Shown here: positions 45,101-57,100 of the stretch, one piece after another | Layout: the number at the start of each line of letters is the position of its first letter | Numbering within the stretch: position 1 is the first letter of the stretch | From: Gorsachius magnificus | Lineage: Eukaryota; Chordata; Aves; Pelecaniformes; Ardeidae | Direction: 5' to 3' | Assembly: GCA_034008185.1 (NCBI GenBank) | Contig: CM067086.1 | Span: 67,316,286-67,380,285, forward strand | DNA: 64,000 nt | Notes under the pieces: generated by a model | Database searches by the model: none | Told to the model about the DNA's origin: nothing | The model's input: only the letters and a program-made list of their open reading frames with translations | Position numbers and translations under genes: made by a program

Positions 45101-48100
45101 TGGCTCTGCTCCTGGAAGGGTCCCTCCTACTTGCAGGTTGTAGAAACCTCTGCCACATCCCAGCTCTGTCCCTTTGGCGCCTGCTGAAGCCACTCGCTCC
45201 CCAGGCATCCCTGCATTTGCTTCTGCGTGGTTTCCAGCGTGGCACGGCAATACCTCCTGGGAGGGTCAGGCTGAAGCTCTTTGCCTTCAGGTCCTCGATG
45301 TACAAACGCGAGGCTCCCGAAGCACGACTGCCCTGTAAAAGCTGGGGTCTGCAGATGACAGCTCAGGATGGCGCTTGCTCCCCGCAAAAGTGCGTTATCG
45401 GCATGACTCCGGTGCTTTGCAGCTGAAGGCAACGGGCAGAGCGGGGTGCGGAGATTTGCTCTCTCTCAAGGGTCTCTGCTCTGGCTGCTCAGACAAGCTG
45501 ACCATGAGCCAGCAGGGTGCCCTGGTTGCCCAGAAGGCCAATGGCATCCCCCCCCCCCCCCTAGTGGGGATAAGGGGTTCTCCTCCCCCTCTGCTCTGCC
45601 CTGCTGAGACCCCACCTGGAGCACTGGGTCCAGTTCTGGGCTCCCTGGTTCAAGAAAGATGAGGAACTCCTAGAAAGAGTCCAGAGGAGAGCAACTAGGA
45701 TGATGGGGGGGACTGGAGCATCTCCCCTACGAGGAAAGGCTGAGGGAGCTGGGCTTGTTCAGCCTGGAGAAGAGAAGACTGAGAGGGGACCTCATCAACA
45801 CATACAAATATCTTAAGGCTGGAAGTCACGAGGACGGAACCAGACTCTTCCCAGTGGTGCCCAGCACCAGGACAAGGGGCAATGGGCACAAACTGAAGCA
45901 GAAGAGGTTCCAGCTGAACGTGAGGAAGAACTTCTTGACTTGGAGGGTGCCCGAGCCCTGGCCCAGGCTGCCCAGGGGGGCTGTGGAGTCATCTTCTCTG
46001 GAGATATTCAAAGCACGCCTGGATGAAGTTCTGTGTAACATGCTCTAGGTGAGGCTGCTTGAGCAGGGGGGTTGGACTGGATGATCTCCCGAGGTCCCTT
46101 CCAACCCTTGCCATTCTGTGACCAGGGAGCTGATCTCCGGGCAAGCACGTGGGGAATGGGGGCTGTTGGTGTTGGTGCGAAGGCTCACCTTGCCGCGTGC
46201 AAAGCAAAACAGGCTCAGCGTGCGCTCCTGATCGTCATTTTAATTAGCAATATATTCTGGCGGGGAACAAAGGTCTGTCTCGCCGAAGCAGATGGCAGGG
46301 GGGGAGAGGGGTTGCTGCCTTATTATGAGGAGAGGCCACCGTGAGCAAATAGCAGAGGCTGCAGATGCTCACCCGGGCCGCGGGCTGGAGGGCGGCGAGC
46401 ATTGAAAGCCACGGCCATCTGCTCCTCAGCCCTGGCCAAGCACGCGCCTGCCCAGATAACAACACATTCCTGGGATTGCCGCTCCCGGCCCGCCGCGTGT
46501 GACCCCGCATCCAGCTGTAGCACCACCGGGACCGGGGAAACAACGCTGTACCCGACACCGGGATGCACCGGCCCCCCGCGCCTGTCCTGGCCCCGCTTTG
46601 TCCTCACGTCGGCAGTGGCCGACCCTGAGCCCCTGACGCACAAAGGGATGCCCTCTCCCTCCACAGCGGGGCCCCCCCGGCATGGGGAGGGATGGAGGGG
46701 AGGTCACACGCGCTCCCCGGGGTCGGTGGCAGTGGGTTACCAGCCCGCAGCCCCCCTGCTATATTCAGTCTTTTTGGGTTGTTGGTATTCATGGAGTTAC
46801 CGGGTGCTGTGGTCCAGGGTTCTTGGTTTTGAGGCGAATCCTTGAAGCGAGAGGTTCTGGAGTTAATATGGTTTAGGTCTGAGTCTGTATAAAAATATAT
46901 ATGTTGCTCATGCAAAAAGACTTGGACCCCGCTTCTGAGCATCGCTCAGCTTCTCCTTGGTGCCCCTGCAAGGATGAGTGGCTGCAGGGTGGTAGCTCTG
47001 CCTGGCACCCAAAGGTGCCTTCTCCTAGCACCAGGTTGGCCGTTGCGGATGTCCTTACGGGCTGGGGTGATGCCAACTCATGCATTTTTGGCAATGCAAG
47101 CTGTTTTCTACCTTTGCAGCCGATAATTTGACGATACCTGTTGCCTCAGCTCCTGCTTTCTGTGTGCTTGTCCTGATGGTTTATCAGGAATCTGCCACCC
47201 TGATGCCTCGATGGCACTGTTAGCTGGACTGCACTCGTTTGGGCCAAAATCTGCAGATTTTTTTTTTTTGTGACCTGCCTCTGCCAGGCTGATTTCTGCC
47301 TGGGAAAGCAAAGGTTGAGCCTCCCTCTCCACCCAAGGCTCTCCCCAATTCCTTGCCCTGTGACTGGCCCCAAAAGCAGAGGGGTATGTGAAGATGCTGC
47401 GGCGGCAGCGTATGGCCCTTGCCTGGTCTGGCAGATGAAATGGGAGCAAGCAGCAGAGCTAAAAAAAAAAAAGTCTGGTGACCTAATCCAGTTTCCATGG
47501 TAACGTTGTAGATTAATGGCTTTTAGCTGTAATCTGAATGAGACGTATTGAACTTTTATGTGATGATTTAGAGCCTCTTTACGTCCGGGGTGACTTTGAC
47601 TTCAAATCCATCAGTCACGTGCGCGCAGAAGGATCTGCTTGTCATGGTGGAGAGGTAACATCTGCCGATGCCGTCGGTAAAGCAGAAGTTAATATCGCTG
47701 AGCATCGTGTGCGAGTAAATACCCTCGGCTGGTACAAGGGCGGCAGAGGCAAGACAGTGTGTAGTACATGGGGAAATCCTTTTAAACAACGTAATTCTGC
47801 CCAACGCTGCCTGAGCTGATGTGGTGTTGCCACAGGGGAAGCACTCCTGGAGAGAGTCCAGAGGAGGGCAACAAGGATGATGGGGGGACTGGAGCATCTC
47901 CCCTACGAGGAAAGGCTGAGGGAGCTGGGCTTGTTCAGCCTGAAGAAGAGAAGGCTGAGAGGGGACCTCATCAACACGGACAAATATCTCAAGGGTGGGG
48001 GTCACGAGGACGGAGCCAGACTCTTTGCAGTGGTGCCCAGTGCCAGGACAAGGGGCAATGGGCACAAACTGAAGCAGAAGAGGTTCCAGCTGAATGTGAG

Positions 48101-51100
48101 GAAGAACTTCTTGACTTTGAGGACTGCCCAGGGGGGCTGTGGAGTCTTCTTCTCTGGAGATATTCAACCCCTGCCTGGACGCTGTCCTGTGCCCCCTGCT
48201 CTGGGTGAGCCTGCTTGAGCAGGGGGGTGGCACTGGGTGAGCGCCCGAGGTCCCTTCCAACCCCTGCCATGCTGGGATTCTGTGAAGCGGGATGGCTTAA
48301 GACCAGCTTTAAAACCAGGTGTTGTGGTTTTTGGGTTTTTTTTTCTGTCTAGCTAGCTCAGCATGGCTCTGTCTCCCACCCCGCAGCTCCAGTTAGTGGA
48401 GGTGTTTTGGAGCGGGCTTGGCTGAGCACAGGCTGCTGGCCCTCGAGCTCTGCAGGCAGATGGGTGCCCCTTGTCGAAAGAGAAAGCAAAGCAGCAAAAG
48501 CCTCATTTTCCAAATTGCACGTGCACTGGAAGCGGCTTTCCCTATTGCACTTGGGCGTTCGTTGCAGCATGGGTGGATCCTGGCGTGGATGCGCGGTGCC
48601 CGGGACGCTCGGGCGCTGCGGCTGGCGTGGGTGCGATGGCCCGCAGAGGGGAGCGGGGCCGTGGGGTGCTGGTGTGCCACGCAGGTTTCTGTCAAGGGCT
48701 GCCCGCGATGGGGGATGTTTGAGGCTCAAAACGTGCTGGGCTTGCGTCCCAGCTTGCAGGTTAGCTGCAGACCAGACCTGTGGGATTCCGTAATGGGAAA
48801 ATAGGGTGCTGGAAGGAAAAGGATACCCCAAACCTGGTGTGCCAGGAAGGTTTCTGTCAAGAGCTGCCCGCGATGGGGGATGTTTGAGGCTCAAAACGGG
48901 CTGGGCTTGTGTCCCAGCTTGCAGGTTAGCTGCATACCGGACCTGTGGGATGTTCCACAAGGGGAACATAGGGTGCTGGAAGGAAAGGATACCCCGAACT
49001 CAGACGGTGCCTCTATGCAGCTCATGATCTTCCCTGCATCCTTAAAATCCTGACCATCGATACCTCTAAAACAAGCAGGCTTGCTTGGAGGGCAAGTCTC
49101 TCCCTTCCCTCTCCGCCAGCCTGCTGGACTCTGATGTGTCACCTCTCGTGGGTCATTTGCGGGGCTTTAGGCATCTTTTGCTGCAGCTGTGGCTTATCCC
49201 CACCAAAGCACCTTGCGTGCCAGAAAACAGGCAGCATCAAAGAGCTGTGGATTGCCAGCCCAGCCCGTGGGGAGCAGGGAGATGAAAGCCTGGCGGCGTT
49301 GCTGGAGCCCTGTAGCTCGTTTGATGCTGATGGCGGAGTCTCTTTCATACGGGTGATGTCTTGCAATAGTAATAACTTGGGAACCTTTTGTTTGCTCCCC
49401 AGCACTGGAAGACACGAGACAGCGAGGAGTACGAGGCCGAGGGTAAGAGCAAACAGCAGCACTTGTATGGGCTTATTCTCTTTGCAGCTTTGGCGATGAA
49501 CCAGAGGAGCGCTTTCAGCTGGCCTCAGGCCAGCTGGGTGTGCTGAGCGATCCCAGCCCAGCGCAGGGCAGAGCTCGGGAAGGTTTGTATGGGGCAAGCA
49601 AGCCCCGAGCTGGGAATGAAAGCTAAAGCGGGGCTCCTTGGAAGGCACAGTCTTGTCCCTTACCCTCTCTGCCCTCTTTTCTTCCTCCCGTCCAGTGCAG
49701 AGGCTTCTCTGCTGCAGGTGCTCCCCATCTCCCTGGCCCCAGCGCCCCCAGAGCAGCAGCCGGGGCTGGTCCTGGTCCCCACTTCTGCCCTGGGGGCTGC
49801 TGGCTGTAGTGGAGCATGGTAGGCACTAGATGTCAGCAGGGGCCAGTCATTATGTTTCCTAATTGGTCTGTAAGGGAGAGCAGGGTGACCCCCAGGGTGC
49901 GGAGAGGGTCCCCGTCCTGCGTGGCTCGGGGGCTGAGCAGGGCCAGCAGTGGGACACATCCCGCTTTGCTCTGGAATGCAGCCAAGGATTTCCTACCACT
50001 ATTTTAGGCAGGGACACTGGAGGGGGGACCCAGCAATGTTTGCTAGCAGTGTCGCAGTGAGCTCTGAGTGCTTCTCCTGGCCCTGGGCTGGCAGGCTTTG
50101 GCACTGACCCTCAGCACAACCCGCAGCACGCAGAGATGTGTTTATAACCAAGCCGTGCAATTTCTAATTGCTTCAACCCCTCAGCCGCCCTCTGTGCCCT
50201 ACACTGTCCAGTGAGACCCAATTTTTGCTCCAAAAGCTGCTTTTCTAGCCCCAGGATGAGCTGGGGCTGAGCAACCTCTGACTGTTTTGTGTCCAGCAGC
50301 TCGGTGAGCATTCCCAGCTGGGGGAGACTGCACGCCAGGCGCTTGCTGGAGGTAGAGGAAAAGTGTTCAGCTGAAGGCAATTGGGTTTTATTTCCTCTGA
50401 AGGGGTGTTTGGAAGTACTTAGATCAAAACCTACACTAGAGTTTATGTTCAAAGGGGATGGGAGTTTAGGCAGCTCCACCTGGGGGGTGACATTTATGGA
50501 GATGGGAAACCACTGAAGTTCTCAACCTGGTCAAGGTATATGCGGATGTGCAACTTGCTCGGTCCTCTCCCTTGGTCTCATAACTGCCCAGAAGAGGAGG
50601 GGTCCTTTCTCCATCCATGCCAGCAGCTGAGGTGGCAGGGCTGTGCTTCCCCTGGCCACCAGCCCATGTTGGCCATTGGATTCATCCATGTTCCGGGAGA
50701 TCCTCCTGGCTGCGGTCGTGGCTGCAGCCCACCATCCGCCTGGGCGCGGGGTTCCCTTCCCTGTGGTGGTACGTGGGAGTTGAACGCTGAGCAGGATCTG
50801 CTCCTTCTGGCAGAGTCTGATTAGCCACGCCGGTGCCAGTAGCCATACCCCAAAATTGCAGGTGTACTCTGTGCAGGATGAGGTAAAGCAAAGGGTCCCC
50901 CGGGGTCTGGTGAGCAAGAAGGGAGGGTCTGCCCACTGCAGCAGCGAGACCCCTGGGACATGCAAAACCCTTAGGTCTCCTGGTGGCCACTCGTGTGCCA
51001 TGGGTGGGCAGAAACCGGAGCATTTTCCCCCATTTCCAGGGCAGCTGCGCTTCTGGAACCCAGATGACCTGAACGCCTCCCCCGGCACATCGCTGCCCAC

Positions 51101-54100
51101 CCCGGACTGGATAGAGGAGAAACTGCAGGAGGTCTGCAAGCACCTCAGCATTGCCAGGGACGGCCACCTGAACCGCAAAAAGCTCATCTCCATTTGTGAG
51201 CAGTATGGGCTCCGAACGGCGGCCGGGGAGGTGAGCAGCCGCGTATGGACCCACTCGCAGCAGCACGGGCGCCGGGGTTTTAGCCTGACCCCCACAAAGT
51301 CTGGCCTAAAGCCTAAAGCGCAAGGGCTGCTTTACAGGTTGCTACTTGAAAGCCCTGGCTCCCGGCTTTCCAGTGAGTTCTTCGGTGTTGAACCATCAGC
51401 CGTGGGAGGCTGCTGTAGTGGAAGGCAGCTGCCAGCCCTTCCGACGCCGCAGCGTGCGCGTCTTCTCCTGCCATCGCAGAGTAAACTGGAATTTAAAAAC
51501 ATAGCCTAGATTCCAAGCGTGTCACCTTAATCCCAGAAATCTTCCAGCTAGACAGTAAATATGGGTTAAAATATTTATAGGTGGTTGCTTTGGCCTTTGA
51601 GAAGGCCTGTGGGCAGTTTCTGTCCTCCAGGAAGAGTCCACGAGAAAGTTATTTCTTTAGCAGAAAAGTCTCTTGTCAATTTAGGATTTAGTTTTATAAA
51701 AAAAAAAATCTGACTGTTTTGCATCTTGCAATAACATGGCTTGTAATCATTTCCTCCATACACCGTGTTTCTGAGCAGTTAATCCCTTGCAGCGTTTGCA
51801 ACAAAACATTTTCAGGATATTAAGGCAGAAAATGGAAAAAACAAACTGTAGATGAAGAAATAGGAGGGACTAACCTTAACATCTCTAGTCCTCATAAGCT
51901 TGGTCTTGCTTTTCAGAAAGCAGACTGCCCTGAGGCAAAAACCAGATTTATTATAACCTTGCCGTGTCGTACTATGTGGGTTTTTTTTGCCTGGTCACTC
52001 ACAAGCTGCTGGGGTTTTGGCATCCGTCTTGCTACCTTGCGCTGAATTCTGGAGGTCGCCCTGTCTTGAGAGCAGGATAAACCAAGGAGTTTTTTCACGC
52101 TGCCTTGCAAGAGGGAGGCTCCAAATGATGGGAAGCTTGCAGGCTTTTACAGGCAGGATTTTGGTAGCCTACGTGGCTCTGCAGTTTTCTATAGGAAGGC
52201 TGCTGTACCAGCGTTAGGCTGATGCAGGGTACCAGGTAACCCTTCTGCTTTGCTGTTTTTTGTTTGGTGGGGTTTTTTTGTGGTGTGTGGTTTTTCTGGT
52301 TTTTGTTTTTTTTTTTTGTAAGCCTTTAGGGAATAGGATGTTTTCTGCTGTGCCAAATTTTTCCGCGGTAGTTTTGGCAATAGCAAATGTGATTTATTTT
52401 TTTTTTTTTTTTATCTACTGCTGCTTGCAGGGGCTTGAAGAGGTGCTCCATAACCTGGAGCAAGACGGCACCATGAGCATTGAGGACTTCTTCTACGGCT
52501 TGTTTAAAAACAGAAAGTCACTGCCACCCTCGGCCTCCACTCCGTACCGACAGCTGAAACGACACCTCTCCATGCAGGTGGGAAACGGAGGTGGATCCCG
52601 GGGTAAAAACAGCAGAAGCCCTGACCAAATTCCACCTAGCCCATCTCCTCCTCATCCTCCACGTTTGTCCCTGTGCTGGGGCAGCCTTGGAGGTCATGGC
52701 CTTGAGCTGCTGTTCCCCTGCCCTGCCGGGGAGCGGAGCTGGGATGCCCGGGTCAGGACTGTGGGATCTGCTGCCTCCACCCCAAGCAAGGGTGATGGGG
52801 TGAAGCTGCTGCAGGCTTCCCCTGGGTGTGTAGGGGTGGGATAGTGCAGAAAACACCCTCACGGTAAAGGGGAGATGGCTCCCCTTTCAAGTAGCGTGGC
52901 TGGGGAGATGGCTCTTGCAAGCTGCCAAGTGCAATAAGTAAATGGTGTGAACTGGATGTGGGGGAAGCAGTGGCCTGGGGTACACTGGAGGCTGTGGGTA
53001 TGCAGGTCCCACATTAATCTGTATTATTTTGGTGGTGGTGTTGGTTTGAGAGTTTGCAAACTGCTGCCTGTCCTTGCTTGGAAGCGGAGGGCTGCAGCAA
53101 AATCACCTGGGCGTGTGCTCCCGGCAGCCTTCCAAGGGGAGGTGACCCCTGAAACCAAAAACGGATAGAGGAAAGCACTTTTGGAACATGGAGGGTGGCT
53201 CTGAAACTGTTCCTCCTCGGATTTATTTTAAATCCCAAGCGCCTGATTGTGCCGCGAGGTCAGCGGCGGCACTCCTGCCGGGTATTTGCTCGGCAGCGAG
53301 GAAAAGCAGACCTTAATCCGTAATCTCCAGAGTACTGTTAGCAAAATTACATTTATAAGCCTTGCTTGTCCCGGGGTGGCCAGATGCCTGGCTCTGCCCG
53401 TGCCCTGTCACACCCTCTCCCCTCTCCCGGCAGTCCTTCGATGAAAGTGGGAGGCGCACGACCACCCCCTCGGCCATGCCCAGCGCCATTGGCTTCTGCC
53501 TCTTCTCCAGCCTGGATGATGGGATGGGTTACGGCTGCGTGGAGGGCGTCCTCGACTGCTGGCACCAGGAGGGCATAGAGAACAGCCAGGAGATCCTGAA
53601 GGTAACTGGCAGCTCCATCTCACCCTTTTTATTTGCCTTTCCACCCTTTTTATTTGCCTTTCCACACCCCCACCCCCCTCCCCAGTGTGGGATGCCAGAC
53701 TGTAGCTGGATTATTTTTTTTTTTCCCCCCTTGAAAATTCCCAGTTCTAATGACAGGAGTCTAACTATTCTGGTTTAAAAGTCTCCAATAATTCCCTTTA
53801 TTGCAATGATGGTGCATCCCAGGGAGCTAGAAGTTAACAAAAAAAACATAACATGACTTCCAGCTTAGCTCGAAGAGGTCACCTATGTTTGTAGAAAGCA
53901 AATTAATTCCTTTACCTTGCTGAACGGCTGCACCTGCAAACCTTTTAGCACTGGGATGACCTGAATTACCGCTTGCGCTGAGGTGGAGGACAGCACTTGA
54001 AGCCCTGCCCAGTAATTAGCATTTTATTACACAGGGTAAATGGGGGTTGCAAATCAGGTACCTGAAGTAAACGCCATCCCTGTCCGTCTCGCTAGAAGCT

Positions 54101-57100
54101 GTGGTCGGGAGAAGATGATTTCACATGTCTGTCCCCAGACCATCGCTGGGTTCCCAGCAGTGATGATGGCAGATTTCTCTGGGCATTTAATGTCCCTGTG
54201 GATGTTGAACATCCAGGTTGTGATAAGCTCAGCCATTGCTCAGGCTTTGAAGTCCACTCGCAGCCTGGGCTCGTGCAGGCCAGTTTGATAACGTGGTGCT
54301 GCCTTCACCGGGCTTGCGTGGGACATCTTCCATCTTCTCTTCTGCTTTTGTTACCGGTGTCGCCGGGGTGGTTTCTCCAGCGTTTGCAGCCCTTCCACCC
54401 CGCCGCTGGCCCTTCTGCGCTCCGCTTTGTGCTCCTGCAGAGTTAGGTTGAAGGGAATTACGAGCAATTGCTGATGATAATTTACTCACGAAGAGGCAGG
54501 ATCCTTGCTGTCCAATACCTGCCACAAAGCTTTGTCCGTGTTGTCTCTGTTGCAAGAGCTGGATTTGTTCAACATGAAGGTCTTCAGCCGCTTTCTTGCA
54601 GCATTTGAGTATGTAGAAAGGCCAGTGTAGTTAGGTCCTCTGGAGAATTAGGACTTTTAATCAGGCCTGGGCTTAATTCCTTGTTGGTCTTGCAGCGCAA
54701 CCAGTTCATTTTCCATCTCCATTTCCATCACCATCTTCAACATAGGAAGGTGGTGGAGATGTCTGATTTATTGCCCTAAAGCCACTTGTGACAAATTAAT
54801 GAGCAAGTAAAGAACTTTTCTGAGCCTCCTCATTTTATTCTGTCACTTCATGTACAAATGTCTCCAGGCTCCTGTGGGGCAGGGAGGCTCGTTCTGCTCC
54901 AACCTTGTGGTGTTTTGCAGGCTTTGGATTTCAGCTTGGATGGGAAGGTGAACTTGACAGAGCTGACGCTGGCGCTAGAAAACGAGCTTTTAATAACGAA
55001 GAACGGAGTCCACCAGGCAGCCCTGGCGAGCTTCAAAACGGAGATCAGGCACTTGCTGTAAGTCACCAGGATCGCTGGCTCTGCCACTTCCTCACTGCCC
55101 TCTCTGTTTGGCCGAGCAGGAGCTTAAGTGGGGTGGTTCGGGGTCCAGGGGGAGGTGGTTTGGGGTCTGGGGGGGTAGTTTGGGGTCCAGGGGGGTGGTT
55201 GATCTCTCCAAGGGGCATCAGCATGGTGCTGCCATTTCGCTGGAAGGCTAGGTTCTGTGTCAGCTTGGTCAGAAACTTTCAACTCTCATTTTGTAGGGTT
55301 AAAACACTCAAACCCAAGTATTGCAGAAAAATATACTTTTATAAAAAAAAAAAAAAAGGGAAATCAAAGCAGCAGGCTGTTTCCAGCCCTGCTCTGTGCT
55401 CTGGAAATGGTCATTACAATCTGCAGAGGTCATTGATGGCCAAGGAATGCAAAACTGAAGCCGGAGGCTGGTGCAATTTGATAAGCAGTACCTTTAATCC
55501 AAACTGTTTTCTTGCAGTAGTGTTACGTAGGTTTTGCCATGTGATAGAGGTGTGGGTGAGGTACAAAAATGCCGCAGACCCACACTTTTTTCTGTTGAAG
55601 GTCAATGCAGTTTGACTCTGCACTGGACTTGCCATACAGGCTTCTCTATTGAGAGAGTGTAGGAGATGGGAAACATTTCCCTCTCTCTATTTCCCTGTAT
55701 ATTTATTCACGTATAAGTTTTATGTGTGTACTGCTGAAGCTAAAATAGTTCTTCGTGCCCACCAGTGGATCATCTTGTCCACCCCGGTTTGGAGACCCCT
55801 GCTTGAAGCGTTGCAGCCACAGTCTTGCATTGGTTCCTTCTTGTTGCATCCATCTGCCCCATGCACGAGCTCCGGTTGTAGTTGGTGTTTGCTTCATACT
55901 GTCAATCTTTGAATAGTTTAGATATTTATCAGCTTAAGCACTGACCTCCATGCAATGCCCTAGAGGACTTTTGCTGGTCATCGTTACCTATCAGCTCATC
56001 ACTTGTACTTGCAAGCTGCCCGTTTCACTTGTATGACTACAAGAGGAGGCTTCCCATGGCTTGTGTCTGGATATCTAAACACCTTTTTACCTTCACTTGG
56101 TGGAGAGATTTGTTATGAAGTTCCCATCAAGAAAACTGCTAAAGGTAACAGGTTTTACTGGATTGGACATAGTGTAAGGATGAGGTGGTAAAGGTAATAA
56201 AATGATGAGAGCAAGTGAACGGGGCAGAAAGAGGCCTGGCAAAATGGCATAGTGCTGCAATTCGGGGGGCTAGACCACAGCTGAGGAGCTCACGTGTTGA
56301 GGTTTTGGGAGTGATGGGATATAAAGACAGGTCCAGAGCTAGGCATGCAAGTTCATATCTAGTGATTAAATGCAGTTGATGATAAAAGACCCTTGGAGAG
56401 CTTTCAGAGATGTTCCTCACTGATAAGCCTCTTGCAAGTACCTTCTCTGGGGCAGCCAGAGGGGTGACCTAATCCAGGCTAGCTGTGCTTACCCTAGGGA
56501 GAGGGTTGACCAAGTGGCCAGAGAGAAAGAGAAGCTGCGGTCAGACTTGGAGAAAGCCGAAAAGCTGAAATCCCTGATGGCCTCCGAAGTGGATGACCAC
56601 CATGCCGCGATTGAGCGCCGGAATGAGTACAACCTCAGGTACGGTGTCATGGTTCGCCCCCCGCCTCCTCTTTGGGATCACTGCAGGGACTCGGTGACAG
56701 AGGTGGTGGCTCTGTGCTGGCTGATTGCCACCAAGCTTCAATCACAGTATTTACCACTTGCTTCTTTTTGAGCTCTTGTTATCTCTGATGCCTTTGTAGG
56801 AAGCTGGATGAAGAGTATAAGGAACGAATTACAGCTCTAAAGAACGAGCTCCGGAGAGAGCGGGAGCAAATCCTGCAGCAGGCTAATAAACAGCGGCTGG
56901 AGCTGGAGCAGGAGATAGAAAAGCTGAAAACTGATGAGAACTACCTCCGGGACCGGCTGGCCCTTTCCCTGAAGGTAACGGGGACTAAAATGCAGTTGGT
57001 GCATTCCCCCAAAAGGCAAGGATGCCCAGAAGCAGGGATCGAGGCTTGCGACGTGGTCCTTGTTGAGGGGATGTGTCGCAGCGTGCGTTGAGCTCGTTGA

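Noticed and set aside
45497..46121. Functional gene fragment between NIN exons
   Set aside because: Sequence matches the 3' part of the CR1 at 58276 with frame breaks; it is a transposon remnant.
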